The position numbers were made by a program, and so were the translations under genes. A stretch of 64,000 nt of DNA, from NCBI GenBank assembly GCA_040004035.1, contig JAMPLN010000008.1, one strand, 5' to 3'. Each line of letters opens with the position of its first letter. The stretch's first letter is position 1. This document shows, one piece after another, positions 36,635-46,350 of the stretch. Source of the stretch: Microcoleus vaginatus_C. GTDB taxonomy: Bacteria > Cyanobacteriota > Cyanobacteriia > Cyanobacteriales > Microcoleaceae. The notes under the pieces are model-generated. The model did not search any database. It saw only the letters and a program-made list of their open reading frames with translations, and was not told the DNA's origin.

Positions 36635-36805
36635 ATGATTCGCAAACCTTTGCAAATTGAGAAAAACGGTAAATTGCTGCAACACAATGTCAGTGTTCTT
36701 AGCCAGATTTACCGGATGATGGTAAGAGATGCTTTGCAGCTACTCCGACACGGCTCAAAGTCGCGCAACCTCACAAAAGACGTTCGTAGTGAGGCAAAGC
36801 GGTGA
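36635..36805 (+). CDS. possible 56-residue basic peptide coupled to the next gene
   Basis: From the ATG at 36635 the product is MIRKPLQIEKNGKLLQHNVS and on to KDVRSEAKR. It is basic and helical, and its TGA overlaps the GTG of the receiver gene (GTGA at 36802-36805). The frame extends upstream to 36488 without any gene-like feature. The coupling makes it worth listing, but no homology is recognised. Confidence 0.3.
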   Translation: MIRKPLQIEKNGKLLQHNVSVLSQIYRMMVRDALQLLRHGSKSRNLTKDVRSEAKR

Positions 36806-37254
36806 ATTATAAAAAGAAAAAATTTACTCTTTTAATAGCAAACGATGACGAGGATACGCGCTTTTTGATGGAGGAAGCACTGCGAGAAGTTCGGTTAGCA
36901 ATTACGAGCGAATTTGTGGAAAATGGAGAACAAGTGCTAGACTACTTGTACCGTCGTGGTCAATATCTTGGTAGCAGCAATTGGCACCAGCCAGACTTGA
37001 TACTTTTGGATCTGAATATGCCGAGGCTGGACGGACGAGAAACATTAACTTTGATCAGAGCGGACCCCCATTTGCAACAAATTCCGGTTGTAATGCTCAC
37101 AACTTCCCACCGCAGAGGAGATATCTTGCTTTGCTACCGCTTGGGAGCCAATTCTTTCATATCCAAACCAGTCACTTTTGAAGGATTGCTTGAAGTAATG
37201 AAGACTTTATGTGAGTATTGGTTTGAAATCGTTTCACTCCCGCCGGATATGTAA
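36802..37254 (+). CDS. Rcp1-like single-domain response regulator
   Basis: The 150-residue receiver has the acidic pair in NDDEDTRFLMEEAL, phospho-acceptor D70 in LLDLNMPRLDGRE, Thr-Ser in MLTTSHRRGDI, and Lys in FISKPV. The DLNMPRLDGRE and LTTS patterns and the insert GQYLGSSNWHQP are hallmarks of the Rcp1 family that receives phosphate from cyanobacterial phytochromes. The start is GTG, overlapping the stop of a possible small frame. It is the likely partner of the kinase at 34408, which lacks its own output receiver. A diguanylate cyclase gene follows after 132 bp. Confidence 0.93.
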   Translation: MNYKKKKFTLLIANDDEDTRFLMEEALREVRLAITSEFVENGEQVLDYLYRRGQYLGSSNWHQPDLILLDLNMPRLDGRETLTLIRADPHLQQIPVVMLTTSHRRGDILLCYRLGANSFISKPVTFEGLLEVMKTLCEYWFEIVSLPPDM

Positions 37255-37386
37255 ACTTTAATTGAGCGTTAAATCGATAGTTTGAGTGTATAGTGAATTT
37301 GATAAGCCGAAATATTTGCCGATCGCAAGCAAGTATCGCTCTCAAAACAAAAAAGTTGCCTTCGACCCGCTCCGAACGCTATAGTT

Positions 37387-39048
37387 GTGTTAACACGTAA
37401 CCACTGTCTGAAAATTTTGTTGGTTGAGGATGACCTCGGAGATCCGACAATGATCGAAGACCTTCTAGGGTCATTCAGCGAGTCTCTATTTCTTCTCCAA
37501 ACTGTTAAGTCTCTGGAGATAGGAGTTGGGCGTCTGGAAGTAGACAAGTTTGACGCCGTACTATTAGATTTGTCAGTGTCAGATAGCTTGAGGGGAAGCG
37601 AGGCGATCGCAGTTTTGAAAGGGCGATGGCCCACATTGCCAATTGTGGTGCTGACAGATATCAGCGATGAAAATATAGCCCGGTCGGTATTGCGCTGGGG
37701 CGCTCAAGATTGTTTGGTAAAGGGAAGATTTCACAGAACTCTGCTGGTGCGGGCAATCCATTACGCGATCGAACGCCAGCAAATCGAAGAACAATTGCGG
37801 CAGCAGGCTCTTCGAGAGCGGCTGTTGGGCAAAATGATAGAACATATTCGATCGTCAATAGATCCGGCAAGCATTCTCCAAAGTACCGTTGCAGAAGTGC
37901 GCCAATTTCTCCAAACAGACCGCGTTTTAATTTATCGCTGTCAGGATTGGGTGTCTCAATTGGACGGGGAAGAGCAAAAAGGTGCGATCGTCGCCGGTGA
38001 CGGTTTGCCAGAAGGTTATATTGAAAACCAAAATATTAGTGCTGCTTTAGCGGTGTCATGCTTTGTTTTAGTCGAATCCCAGTCGGTACAAGCAATAGCA
38101 GATGTCAACACTGCCCCCTTGGCTGGCAGTTGCAAAGAATTGCTGGCAGATTGTGAAATTGCAGCAGTTATCAGCGTGCCAATTTGGCAATCAGGCGACT
38201 GGGAAACGGCCAAAGAAACACAAGAAGCCACTGTTTGGGAAGTCGAGAAAAATCAAGATGCAGCAGAAAATTATATCTGGCAGCAGGCGAGTGGCAACCC
38301 GCAGGCGCAGGATAAAAATTTGCCGGATTCGATCGCAGAAAATGGCAATAGTTTGTGGGGAATGCTGACAGCCTACAATTGCAGCGGTGTCAGGGAATGG
38401 CAGCAGTGGGAAATAGATTTTTTACAGCACTTGGCAAATCAAGTGGCGATCGCGATCGAACAATCTCAACTTTACCGCAAGCTAGCAATAGCCAATCAAA
38501 AATTGCAGCAACTGGCAACTACTGACGGACTGACTGGCATTGCCAATCGCCGCCAGTTTGATCGGGTTTTGAACTTAGAGTGGCGCAGATTGGCAAGAGA
38601 GAAACTGTCGCTGTCTTTAATTATGTTGGACATCGACTTTTTTAAACTTTACAACGAGTTTTATGGACACCTCGGCGGGGACGATTGTTTGCGCCAAGTT
38701 GCCGGGGCGATCGCCATCGCCACCAAGCGGGCTGGGGATTTGACTGCCCGCTACGGTGGCGAAGAATTTGCCCTCGTGCTGCCCAACACTAGCGCTGAAG
38801 GGGCAAACGCTGTCGCCCGGAAAATTTGCGACGGCATCGCCAGCTTGAAACTGCCCCACGCGCGATCGTCGATCGGCCCCTACGTTACCCTCAGTTGCGG
38901 CATTGCGACAGCGATTCCTTCTGCCCAGGAATCTCCCCACACCCTAATTCGCAGCGCTGACAGCGCCCTTTTTCAAGCCAAAACCGAAGGCAAAAATCGC
39001 ATTTGTCACGCCAGCAGTAACTCGGAATCTTCTCCGATTTTTATGTAA
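37387..39048 (+). CDS. REC-GAF-GGDEF diguanylate cyclase
   Basis: The 553-residue protein makes c-di-GMP from two GTP. The receiver (about 8-125) has D61 in LLDLSVSD. The GAF domain (about 140-375) contains cysteines at the two cyanobacteriochrome positions, C225 in VSCF and C249 in AGSCKELL. An unusual insertion of about 60 Glu/Gln/Asn-rich residues (about 276-335) interrupts the GAF domain. The GGDEF domain has the active-site GGEEF at 457-461 and the inhibitory site RAGD at 448-451, so both catalysis and product feedback are predicted. The start is GTG at 37387. It closes the plus-strand signalling block, which makes it the natural output of that block. Confidence 0.93.
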   Translation: MLTRNHCLKILLVEDDLGDPTMIEDLLGSFSESLFLLQTVKSLEIGVGRLEVDKFDAVLLDLSVSDSLRGSEAIAVLKGRWPTLPIVVLTDISDENIARSVLRWGAQDCLVKGRFHRTLLVRAIHYAIERQQIEEQLRQQALRERLLGKMIEHIRSSIDPASILQSTVAEVRQFLQTDRVLIYRCQDWVSQLDGEEQKGAIVAGDGLPEGYIENQNISAALAVSCFVLVESQSVQAIADVNTAPLAGSCKELLADCEIAAVISVPIWQSGDWETAKETQEATVWEVEKNQDAAENYIWQQASGNPQAQDKNLPDSIAENGNSLWGMLTAYNCSGVREWQQWEIDFLQHLANQVAIAIEQSQLYRKLAIANQKLQQLATTDGLTGIANRRQFDRVLNLEWRRLAREKLSLSLIMLDIDFFKLYNEFYGHLGGDDCLRQVAGAIAIATKRAGDLTARYGGEEFALVLPNTSAEGANAVARKICDGIASLKLPHARSSIGPYVTLSCGIATAIPSAQESPHTLIRSADSALFQAKTEGKNRICHASSNSESSPIFM

Positions 39049-39263
39049 TAATTCAAGGTAATTAGTAAATTATAATTAGTAATATCGTGTTTAATTTTTT
39101 ACTCATAATTCATAACTCATAACTCATATTGTTGACCTTTGCATTGGAATAATAATTTTCCGATGGCAGTGCGAGCGGGATGCGATCGAGTGACCCGGAG
39201 CTAAGATAATGCTCTCTTGCAGGGTATAATTCCGATGTTACGGTATTTGATCTTACTGAGATG

Positions 39264-39372
39264 TTGCACCCTTCTCAATTACTTTTTTAGGAACAGGCTT
39301 TTCGGCCTGTGAAGCGAGAAAATTCACTCTTTGTGGAACAGGCCGGAAAGCCTGTTATTGAGAATGGTGCAA
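39264..39372. repeat. palindromic dispersed repeat, copy 1
   Basis: The 109-bp element has inverted ends TTGCACCCTTCTCAAT and its near-complement ATTGAGAATGGTGCAA. Inside are two further inverted motifs, AACAGGCTTTTCGGCCTGT and ACAGGCCGGAAAGCCTGTT. The tetramer GATG occurs on both flanks and could be a target duplication. It lies between the convergent diguanylate cyclase and kinase genes, where it could also terminate both. A second copy in opposite orientation is at 57524-57632. No transposase is encoded, so it resembles a MITE. Confidence 0.85.
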
Positions 39373-39426
39373 GATGTGATATATTACCCATTTACGCTTC
39401 CCAATTTCCAACTACCAATTGCTAAT

Positions 39427-42400
39427 TTATTGCCCCAAATTTGAATTTCTACCTGTTAAATTCGGCCGCACTGGAATTTCAATCACAAACTCTGCTCCCT
39501 CGCCCGGTGTCGAAATACAGCTCAATCTGCCGCCGTGGCGATCGACGATAATTGAGTGAGAAATCGACAATCCCAAACCCGTACCCTTGCCCACAGGTTT
39601 AGTCGTGAAAAACGGGTCAAACAGCCTCGATCGCACGGACTCCGGTATCCCTCGCCCGTTGTCCGCAATCGATACTGCTACGAAGCCCGCACCAGCCTGA
39701 TAACTGCGAATAGCGATCGTGCTTGGATGTCGATCGCACTCCTCGATCGAACGCTGCTTGTCCCGTTCTTCCAAAGCATCGATCGCATTAATTAAAATAT
39801 TCATAAATACCTGATTCAACTCGCCAGGAAAACATTCAATTTGTGGCAAGAGTTGGTAATCTTTAACTATCTGAATTTCTCCATAACTGCTGTGAGATTT
39901 TAACCGATTTTGCAAAATCATCAAAGTGCTATCAATTCCCTCGTGAATGTTAACCAACTTCCCAGCGGACTCGTCCAATCGGGAAAAGTTACGCAACGAT
40001 TTCACGATCTCGACAATTCGCTCGGTTCCTACTTGCATCGAATTAAACAATTTCGGGAAATCCTCAGCAATATAATCCAAGTCTATGTGATTAATTTTAT
40101 CCAAGACTTGGGCTGGAGGATTAGGACAGTAATGCTGGTAAACTTTAATCAATTCCAGCAAATCTAAAGTGTAATTGCGAGCCGGATTGAGATTGCCGTG
40201 AATAAAGCTAACAGGGTTATTAATTTCGTGAGCAACACCAGCAACTAACTGACCCAAGCTCACCATTTTTTCATTTTGAACGAGCTGAGCTTGAGTCGTT
40301 CGGAGTTTGTTAATAGCTGCTTCTAACTCTAACGCTTTTGAACGTTCTCGCGCTTCCGATTCCTGCAAAGCTGACTCGGCTTGTTTGCGATCGGCAATTT
40401 CACTTTGTGCTTGCTCAAACAGCATTGATTGCTGGATTGCGATCGCCAACTGCACGCTAATTTGTTTGAGACACTCGACCTCAATTTCCAGCCAGTGACG
40501 GGGGCCCGCGCACTCGTGAGCAATCAATAGCCCCCACAACTTCTCGCCTTGCAAAACTGGCACTACCAAATTAGCTCGCACCTGAAATTGACTTAATAAA
40601 TTAATGTAACACTCGGAAAGATCAGCTTGGTAAATATCATCGACAGCTAGAGGGCGACCGTTTTCGTAAGCAGAAGCCGAGCTGTCTTCCAAGCATGGAT
40701 CTTTAATAGTTATTCCCTGAATAGGTAGCCAATTTTCGCCTACAGACTCGACAGTTATAAAACCGCTCCAATCGGGATTAAACTGATAAATCACTGTCCG
40801 GTCTGTTTGTAAAAATTGCCGTACTTCAGCAACAGTTTTTGTCAAAATTTCTTCTAAATTGAGAGAAGAGCGAATGCGTTCCAGCATTCCTACCACCAGG
40901 CGTTCTCGCTTTAATTGCTGGCGCAATATAGCCTCGGCAAGTTTGCGAGTGCTAATATCTTCAATCACACCAATTACATAGCTAGGTTCCCCAAACCCCT
41001 CCCGCACTAAAGATACAGTCATATTAGTCCAAACAAATGAACCATCTTTGCGAATAAAGCGTTTTTCAAGGGAATAATTAAAAATTTCCCCAGCTAACAG
41101 TCTGTCGCGCGACTCGACATCGGCTGCTACATCTTCGGGGTGAGAAATATCCCCAACATTTCGTGATTTCAGCTCAAATTCTGAGTATCCGACAATATTG
41201 CAAAACCCTTGATTTGCATTCAAGAATTGACCGTCTGGCCACACTTTAACAATGCCAATTGCCGCTTGTTCAAATACAGCGCGAAATCGCTGTTCGCTTT
41301 CTTGTAAAGCAATTTCTGCTTTTTTGCGATGGCTAATGTCCATTGCCGTGCCAAACAGCCGCACCACCTGATCCAACTCATTTTTAATAGCTTGTCCTTT
41401 ACAGTTGACGTGCCTGATTTCTCCTGATGAAAAATAGATGCGGTGGTCGATATCGTAAGCTGTTCCTTCAGTCACTGCGTTTTGTACAACTTGTGAAAAC
41501 CTTTCTTTGTCATCGGGATGAATTTGCTCTAAAAGTTCTTCCATTGTGGGCGGCCGATTCAATTCTCGCCCGTAAACTCGAAACAGTTCTTCCGACCAAG
41601 TAATAATTCCTGCCTCCATATCGAATTCCCAATTGCCGATGCGGGCTATTTTTTGCGCTGCTTGCAACTGTTCGGCAAGTTGTTGCAAAGATGCGATCAA
41701 CTGAGTTTTTTCGGCTTCGGCTGCAACGCGGGCACTGATATCTTTGTGAGTGCCTGTTATCCGCAACGGCGCACCCCATTCGTCGTACTCGACTACCTTG
41801 CCCATCGCCAAAATCCACTGCCAATTGCCCGCTTTGTTGAGCATCCGAAATTCAAATTCATAGATATCAGTCTCACCTTCCAAATAAGCATTTAAACATT
41901 CCATTACCTTCACTCGGTCTTCGGGATGCACCAAACTTTCCCAACCTTTGAGGTTATTTTCAATTTCGGTTTCTGCATAGCCTAGCATTGATTTCCAATA
42001 AAAGTCGAAATAAGTTTCGCCAGTAGCTATATTCCAATCCCACAGCCCCAAAGAGCTGCCTGAAACCGCCAACTGCAATCGCTCTTGACTGAGTTTTAAT
42101 GCCGATTCGGTGCGTTTTATTTCTGTGAGGTCGGCAATTATGGCTATCATTCCTATCGGTTGACTAGCGCTATCTTTAATGCAGTTAGCTCGCAAGAAAG
42201 TTTCTATAATATTGCCATTTTTACTCTTAATTTCAATTTCACTTTCCCAAGAAAAACCTTTCCGCAGCACCCTAAATAACTTTCTCAAATCTTGAGATTT
42301 GGGGTACATTACTGCTGGACCACCGGCATTATTTAGTTCTTCAACTGTATAGCCGTAGCGCTGAATAAATGCTTGATTGTGATAAACGGAATAACCGTCC

Positions 42401-44448
42401 AAATCTGCGATCGCGATCGCATCACTAGCGCTGTCTACAGCTTGAGTTACCAGGCACAGAGTCATTTCGGCTTGTTTGCGATCGGTAATATCAAAAATCG
42501 CTCTGTCGAGCCACAAAACAAGCCCTTCTAGATTGTAAGTTGGCCTACCTCTTTCCGACATCCACCGCACCGTCCCGTCATCGCGAACAATCCGGTATTC
42601 TAGATTGTACGGCTGTTTCGACTCTACTGCTGCGCTGATTTGTCGATCGACCATTTCCTTGTCTGCCTCGTGGACAATGCTGGCAAAACTCAAGCCGTTG
42701 TTGCCAATAAAATCCCCAGCAGGATACCCGCTAATGACCTCAATTTCATCACTAATAAATACCATCGTCCACTCAGCATCATACAAGCTGCGGCAGATAG
42801 CGCCGGGGATATTCTCAACGAGCGATCGAAATCTAGCTTCACTCTCCCGCAAAGCTGCCTCTGCCTGTTTTAAATCAGTAATATCCAGCACCATGCCTTC
42901 CCAAACTATATCCCCTTCCTGCCCTATTTCTGTGGGACAATCAACTCGTTCCGGTCTCGACGCACCGCCTTGCATCCACTTAAGTTTTCCTGACGGTACA
43001 ATGGTGCGCCATTCCTGCTGCCATGGCTGCATATTTGCCACAGAAACAGCAATAGATTCTTCAAATTTTTGACGGTCATCTGGATGAATAAAATCAAAAA
43101 GTAATTGAGCATTCTGCTGAATAGTTTCTGGTTCCAATTCATATAAATCGCGGCTGCCAGACGAAATATAAGGAAAACTTTTTTTGCCGTCGGTTGAGAG
43201 ACGAAATTGATAAATTATTCCCGGTAAATTGGCAGCAAGTTGCCGCAGTCTAGCTTCGCTTTCTTGCTGCGCTAATTGTTTGCGCCTATCCTCAGTGATA
43301 TCTCGAATTATCCCGACGAGAATTTTACTGCCATCAGTATTTTCAAAGACAGTTTTTTTAGTAGACAGAATGTGCTTTGTACCGTTGACATCCGTAAATA
43401 TTTCCTCACTCTCGTTTTCTTTCCCCGTCCTAAACACTTGTTGGTCAGTATGCCAAAAAATCTCAGCTTCTTGTTTTGGGAAAAAGTCATAATCCGATTT
43501 GCCCAGCAGTTCCTCGCGCTGCTTCCCGATCAGCTTGCAAAAAGCATCATTTAACAGTATCCAGCGGTGCTGTTCATCCTTGACAAAAAGTGGGTCGGCA
43601 ACTGCATCGATTGTATAATTCAAAAACTTTTTACTAGCTTCTAGTTCGGAAAGTGCCAAAATCTTATCTGTAATATCATTGATAGTTCCTGTAGTCCCCT
43701 GCGCCTCGCCGTTACCGCCAAAAATAAAAAATTCTTGCACTTCTACCCACCGAATTTTTCCATTTTTGGTAACATATCGACTTTGGTAACAACAGGATAT
43801 TTGTTGATTTGGTCTCCGACCTCTAAACGAATTTAAATATTGGTGTTGATCCTCAGAATGAATGTAACTCAAACAGGAAGTTCCTAAGCTTTCATCAACG
43901 GTAAATCCGGTAATTTCCGTCCAAGCCGGATTGAGAAAAGTCCAATTGCCAGCCGTATTTGTTTCAAAAACGACTTCTTTGATATTGCCAACAACCTGCT
44001 GGTATTTTTCTTGACTTTTTTGCCATTCTGCTTGCCGTTTCTGGCGGGCGATCGCGCACCTAAGCGTCCGCACCAGCAGCCGGCTGTCTACCTGTCTTTT
44101 CACCAGATAATCTTGGGCGCCGGCGGCAATTAACTCGACAGCCAGTTCTTCGTCATCGGCCGCTGTCAGAATGACGATCGGAGTATTTATACCGCAATCT
44201 TGAAGTCGGAAAAAAGTATTAAATTTTAGGCTGTCAGGAAGTGAAAGATCTAATAAAATTACATCAAAAATTTTGTCGCTTAAAATTTCTATAGCTTCCC
44301 GGAGGCGGACTACATTTGTGACATCAATTGATTGTCCTAGTTGGGAGTCAGACAGCAGTTCTTGAATAAGTTCTGCATCTTCGGCACAATCTTCTACTAA
44401 AAGAATTTTTAAACCAGGCGTTAAAGTTGACTCAAACACAGATGTCAT
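39427..44448 (-). CDS. REC-PAS8-GAF sensor histidine kinase
   Basis: The 1673-residue cytoplasmic kinase begins with a receiver (D67 in LLDLSLP). Eight PAS domains in series follow (about 150-1170). The GAF domain (about 1180-1345) is of cyanobacteriochrome type: DPCL at the DXCF position (C1252) and C1280 in SECYINLL, 28 residues apart. The transmitter has H1407 in VAHEINNPVSF, and HATPase_c has DNGRGIP and GTGLGLSIS. There is no C-terminal receiver. Many PAS units carry the PAC tail DISDRK. Its sequence resembles the larger kinase at 46602-53093 over the receiver, several PAS units and the GAF, pointing to duplication. A putative chromophore makes light a candidate input. Confidence 0.93.
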   Translation of the reverse strand: MTSVFESTLTPGLKILLVEDCAEDAELIQELLSDSQLGQSIDVTNVVRLREAIEILSDKIFDVILLDLSLPDSLKFNTFFRLQDCGINTPIVILTAADDEELAVELIAAGAQDYLVKRQVDSRLLVRTLRCAIARQKRQAEWQKSQEKYQQVVGNIKEVVFETNTAGNWTFLNPAWTEITGFTVDESLGTSCLSYIHSEDQHQYLNSFRGRRPNQQISCCYQSRYVTKNGKIRWVEVQEFFIFGGNGEAQGTTGTINDITDKILALSELEASKKFLNYTIDAVADPLFVKDEQHRWILLNDAFCKLIGKQREELLGKSDYDFFPKQEAEIFWHTDQQVFRTGKENESEEIFTDVNGTKHILSTKKTVFENTDGSKILVGIIRDITEDRRKQLAQQESEARLRQLAANLPGIIYQFRLSTDGKKSFPYISSGSRDLYELEPETIQQNAQLLFDFIHPDDRQKFEESIAVSVANMQPWQQEWRTIVPSGKLKWMQGGASRPERVDCPTEIGQEGDIVWEGMVLDITDLKQAEAALRESEARFRSLVENIPGAICRSLYDAEWTMVFISDEIEVISGYPAGDFIGNNGLSFASIVHEADKEMVDRQISAAVESKQPYNLEYRIVRDDGTVRWMSERGRPTYNLEGLVLWLDRAIFDITDRKQAEMTLCLVTQAVDSASDAIAIADLDGYSVYHNQAFIQRYGYTVEELNNAGGPAVMYPKSQDLRKLFRVLRKGFSWESEIEIKSKNGNIIETFLRANCIKDSASQPIGMIAIIADLTEIKRTESALKLSQERLQLAVSGSSLGLWDWNIATGETYFDFYWKSMLGYAETEIENNLKGWESLVHPEDRVKVMECLNAYLEGETDIYEFEFRMLNKAGNWQWILAMGKVVEYDEWGAPLRITGTHKDISARVAAEAEKTQLIASLQQLAEQLQAAQKIARIGNWEFDMEAGIITWSEELFRVYGRELNRPPTMEELLEQIHPDDKERFSQVVQNAVTEGTAYDIDHRIYFSSGEIRHVNCKGQAIKNELDQVVRLFGTAMDISHRKKAEIALQESEQRFRAVFEQAAIGIVKVWPDGQFLNANQGFCNIVGYSEFELKSRNVGDISHPEDVAADVESRDRLLAGEIFNYSLEKRFIRKDGSFVWTNMTVSLVREGFGEPSYVIGVIEDISTRKLAEAILRQQLKRERLVVGMLERIRSSLNLEEILTKTVAEVRQFLQTDRTVIYQFNPDWSGFITVESVGENWLPIQGITIKDPCLEDSSASAYENGRPLAVDDIYQADLSECYINLLSQFQVRANLVVPVLQGEKLWGLLIAHECAGPRHWLEIEVECLKQISVQLAIAIQQSMLFEQAQSEIADRKQAESALQESEARERSKALELEAAINKLRTTQAQLVQNEKMVSLGQLVAGVAHEINNPVSFIHGNLNPARNYTLDLLELIKVYQHYCPNPPAQVLDKINHIDLDYIAEDFPKLFNSMQVGTERIVEIVKSLRNFSRLDESAGKLVNIHEGIDSTLMILQNRLKSHSSYGEIQIVKDYQLLPQIECFPGELNQVFMNILINAIDALEERDKQRSIEECDRHPSTIAIRSYQAGAGFVAVSIADNGRGIPESVRSRLFDPFFTTKPVGKGTGLGLSISHSIIVDRHGGRLSCISTPGEGAEFVIEIPVRPNLTGRNSNLGQ

Positions 44449-45111
44449 ACCATTTTATATTTTATATTTGAGATTGGAGATTTGGAATGACTGATGACTA
44501 TCGCAGTTTGCTTCTTGCGTAGACTGGCATTTTTTTTTACTGCTATCCTTTTGCTATTTTTTAGTAATTATAAAATCTCAGCAGCGGATGCAGCTACCTA
44601 GCTGATGATTGCGGAACTTGAACCACACGCTTGAGAGTGGGCTGTGTGCTTGCAGACCCCGCAGATTTATTTATAGAATTGAGTTGTTCGCTGCAAGCTT
44701 TCCGCCTCGCCCCAAACCTAGTGGGCCAAAACTATCATACTCTTACCAATATTGCAACTCAACTCTATTTTAATTTACAACCTTTGGCAGGGGAATAGCA
44801 AGAGGCAAGTCAAAAGAGCGCGGAGTAATCAGAATTTCCATTGCTGATAGCCTTTGAAACTTTAGATTTTAAATAGCGATTTAAAGCTTGCCTAAAGTGG
44901 CATTATTTTTTCAAAATGGTATTACTACTAAGCTACGAGAATTACCGTTGATTTACAAAATACGAGCTGAGATTGTGTTCGGTTAATGACCCGCAATTAG
45001 CCCCTATTTGTATTGAGAAATGCAAGTCATCTCTTGATGACGAAGCAAGACTTGCATTGCTTACTACAAACCTAATTACAACTTAATTACGGTTGTCTAC
45101 CCGGACACAAT
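44449..45111. other. 663-bp intergenic region
   Basis: The region lies between the start of the 1673-residue kinase and the stop of the 412-residue kinase, so it should carry the promoter of the former. A TTTTATA-like short tandem repeat occurs near 44451-44470. One 10-bp hairpin is listed separately. No gene was found. Confidence 0.45.
45019..45058 (-). terminator. hairpin downstream of the 412-residue kinase
   Basis: AATGCAAGTC (45019-45028) pairs perfectly with GACTTGCATT (45049-45058) around a 20-nt loop. It lies 54 bp past the kinase stop. No T-run follows, so it is only a possible terminator or RNA stabiliser. Confidence 0.45.
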
Positions 45112-46350
45112 TTAATTCAGTTGAGTCGAGCAATTTTTTTGCGGTTTGGGCAGCACAACTGTAAACACGCTGCCTTGACCGACATTGCTGCTAATAGCAA
45201 TCTCACCGTTAAAAGGTTTTAAAAGTTCAATACAAGTATAAAGTCCTAGGCCAGTGCCTGTCGGTTCCCCTTCGGTTTTTTCCTCGCCTTTAGGCGGCTT
45301 GGATGTGTAAAAAGGGTCAAAAAGTTTTGGCAAATCTTCAGATGATATGCCGCATCCCGTATCTGCAATATCCATGTATATGTTCGAGTCGTCTTGCCGA
45401 GTCACGATAGTTATTTCTCTGCTTTTCTTTTCCCACATAGCATCCATTGCATTATTAATTAAATTATAAAATACTTGAGAAATATAGGAATAAATTAAGG
45501 GAATACTAGCAATTTCTTCGTCATAAAAGTATTTTTTTCTAATCTTATTTTTAAAATACAGGTTGCCTTCCAATAGCTGAATTTCTCGCTGCACTAAATC
45601 ATTGATATTCACCGGGTGCAAATCTTGCTTTTGCTCGTTTCGGCTTTTCATCATCAGAGTATCCATGATCTGATTGATTTTTGTGACAGCTTGAAAAATA
45701 TACTTAGTATAATTAAACAGAGAGTCTTCTTGAATTTGTGTGGCTTTTGTTTCAATCAAATCGACGCTAGTCTGGATCACTTGCAGGGGACTTTTGAGGT
45801 TGTGAACCATGCCCTGAGTCAAACGTCCGATGATGGCTGTTTTTTCCTGGTTTATTAATTGCTTGGTTTTTTGTTCAACAAGTCTTTCCAGGTTTTGGTT
45901 GAGGTGGGCAAGTTCGAGGTTTTTTTCTTCGAGTTTTTTTTGCAAGCTGCGGATTGTCAAGTGGGTTTGAATCCGGCTCAAAACTTCTTCGTGCTGGAAA
46001 GGCTTAGTGATGTAGTCAACTGCTCCTGTCTGAAAGCCTTTTACTTTATCAGGCGTATCGGAAAGGGCGCTCATGAAGATGATGGGAATATCTTGCGTTG
46101 AAGGGTCTGCTTTCAAACGTCGGCAAGTTTCAAAACCGTCAATTCCTGGCATCATGATATCCAAAAGAATCAAGTCTGGATGGATGTAGTCAATTTGCTC
46201 GATCGCACTTTCGCCGTCTAGAGCCACTAATACTTTAAACCCGTAATTCCTTAACAACTCGAAAAGTACGTCAAGATTTGTTTGGTTGTCATCGACAATT
46301 AGTATGATGCTTCTTTCGGAATTCTTATCGTTCATATTCAAGGGAAACAT
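45112..46350 (-). CDS. REC-HisKA-HATPase histidine kinase with variant H-box
   Basis: The 412-residue protein has a receiver (D64 in LLDIMMPG), a coiled coil, and a transmitter. Its H-box reads MVHNLKSPLQVI with H183, unlike the usual HELRTP or HEINNP. HATPase_c has the N-box YNLINNAMDAM, DTGCGIS and GTGLGLYT, and a Lys/Glu-rich insert (KPPKGEEKTEGEP) before the G2 box. It has no sensor domain, so it probably takes its signal from phosphorylation of its receiver by a neighbouring kinase. Between it and the 2163-residue kinase upstream are 251 bp with no other gene. It may belong to the same transcript. Confidence 0.92.
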   Translation of the reverse strand: MFPLNMNDKNSERSIILIVDDNQTNLDVLFELLRNYGFKVLVALDGESAIEQIDYIHPDLILLDIMMPGIDGFETCRRLKADPSTQDIPIIFMSALSDTPDKVKGFQTGAVDYITKPFQHEEVLSRIQTHLTIRSLQKKLEEKNLELAHLNQNLERLVEQKTKQLINQEKTAIIGRLTQGMVHNLKSPLQVIQTSVDLIETKATQIQEDSLFNYTKYIFQAVTKINQIMDTLMMKSRNEQKQDLHPVNINDLVQREIQLLEGNLYFKNKIRKKYFYDEEIASIPLIYSYISQVFYNLINNAMDAMWEKKSREITIVTRQDDSNIYMDIADTGCGISSEDLPKLFDPFYTSKPPKGEEKTEGEPTGTGLGLYTCIELLKPFNGEIAISSNVGQGSVFTVVLPKPQKNCSTQLN

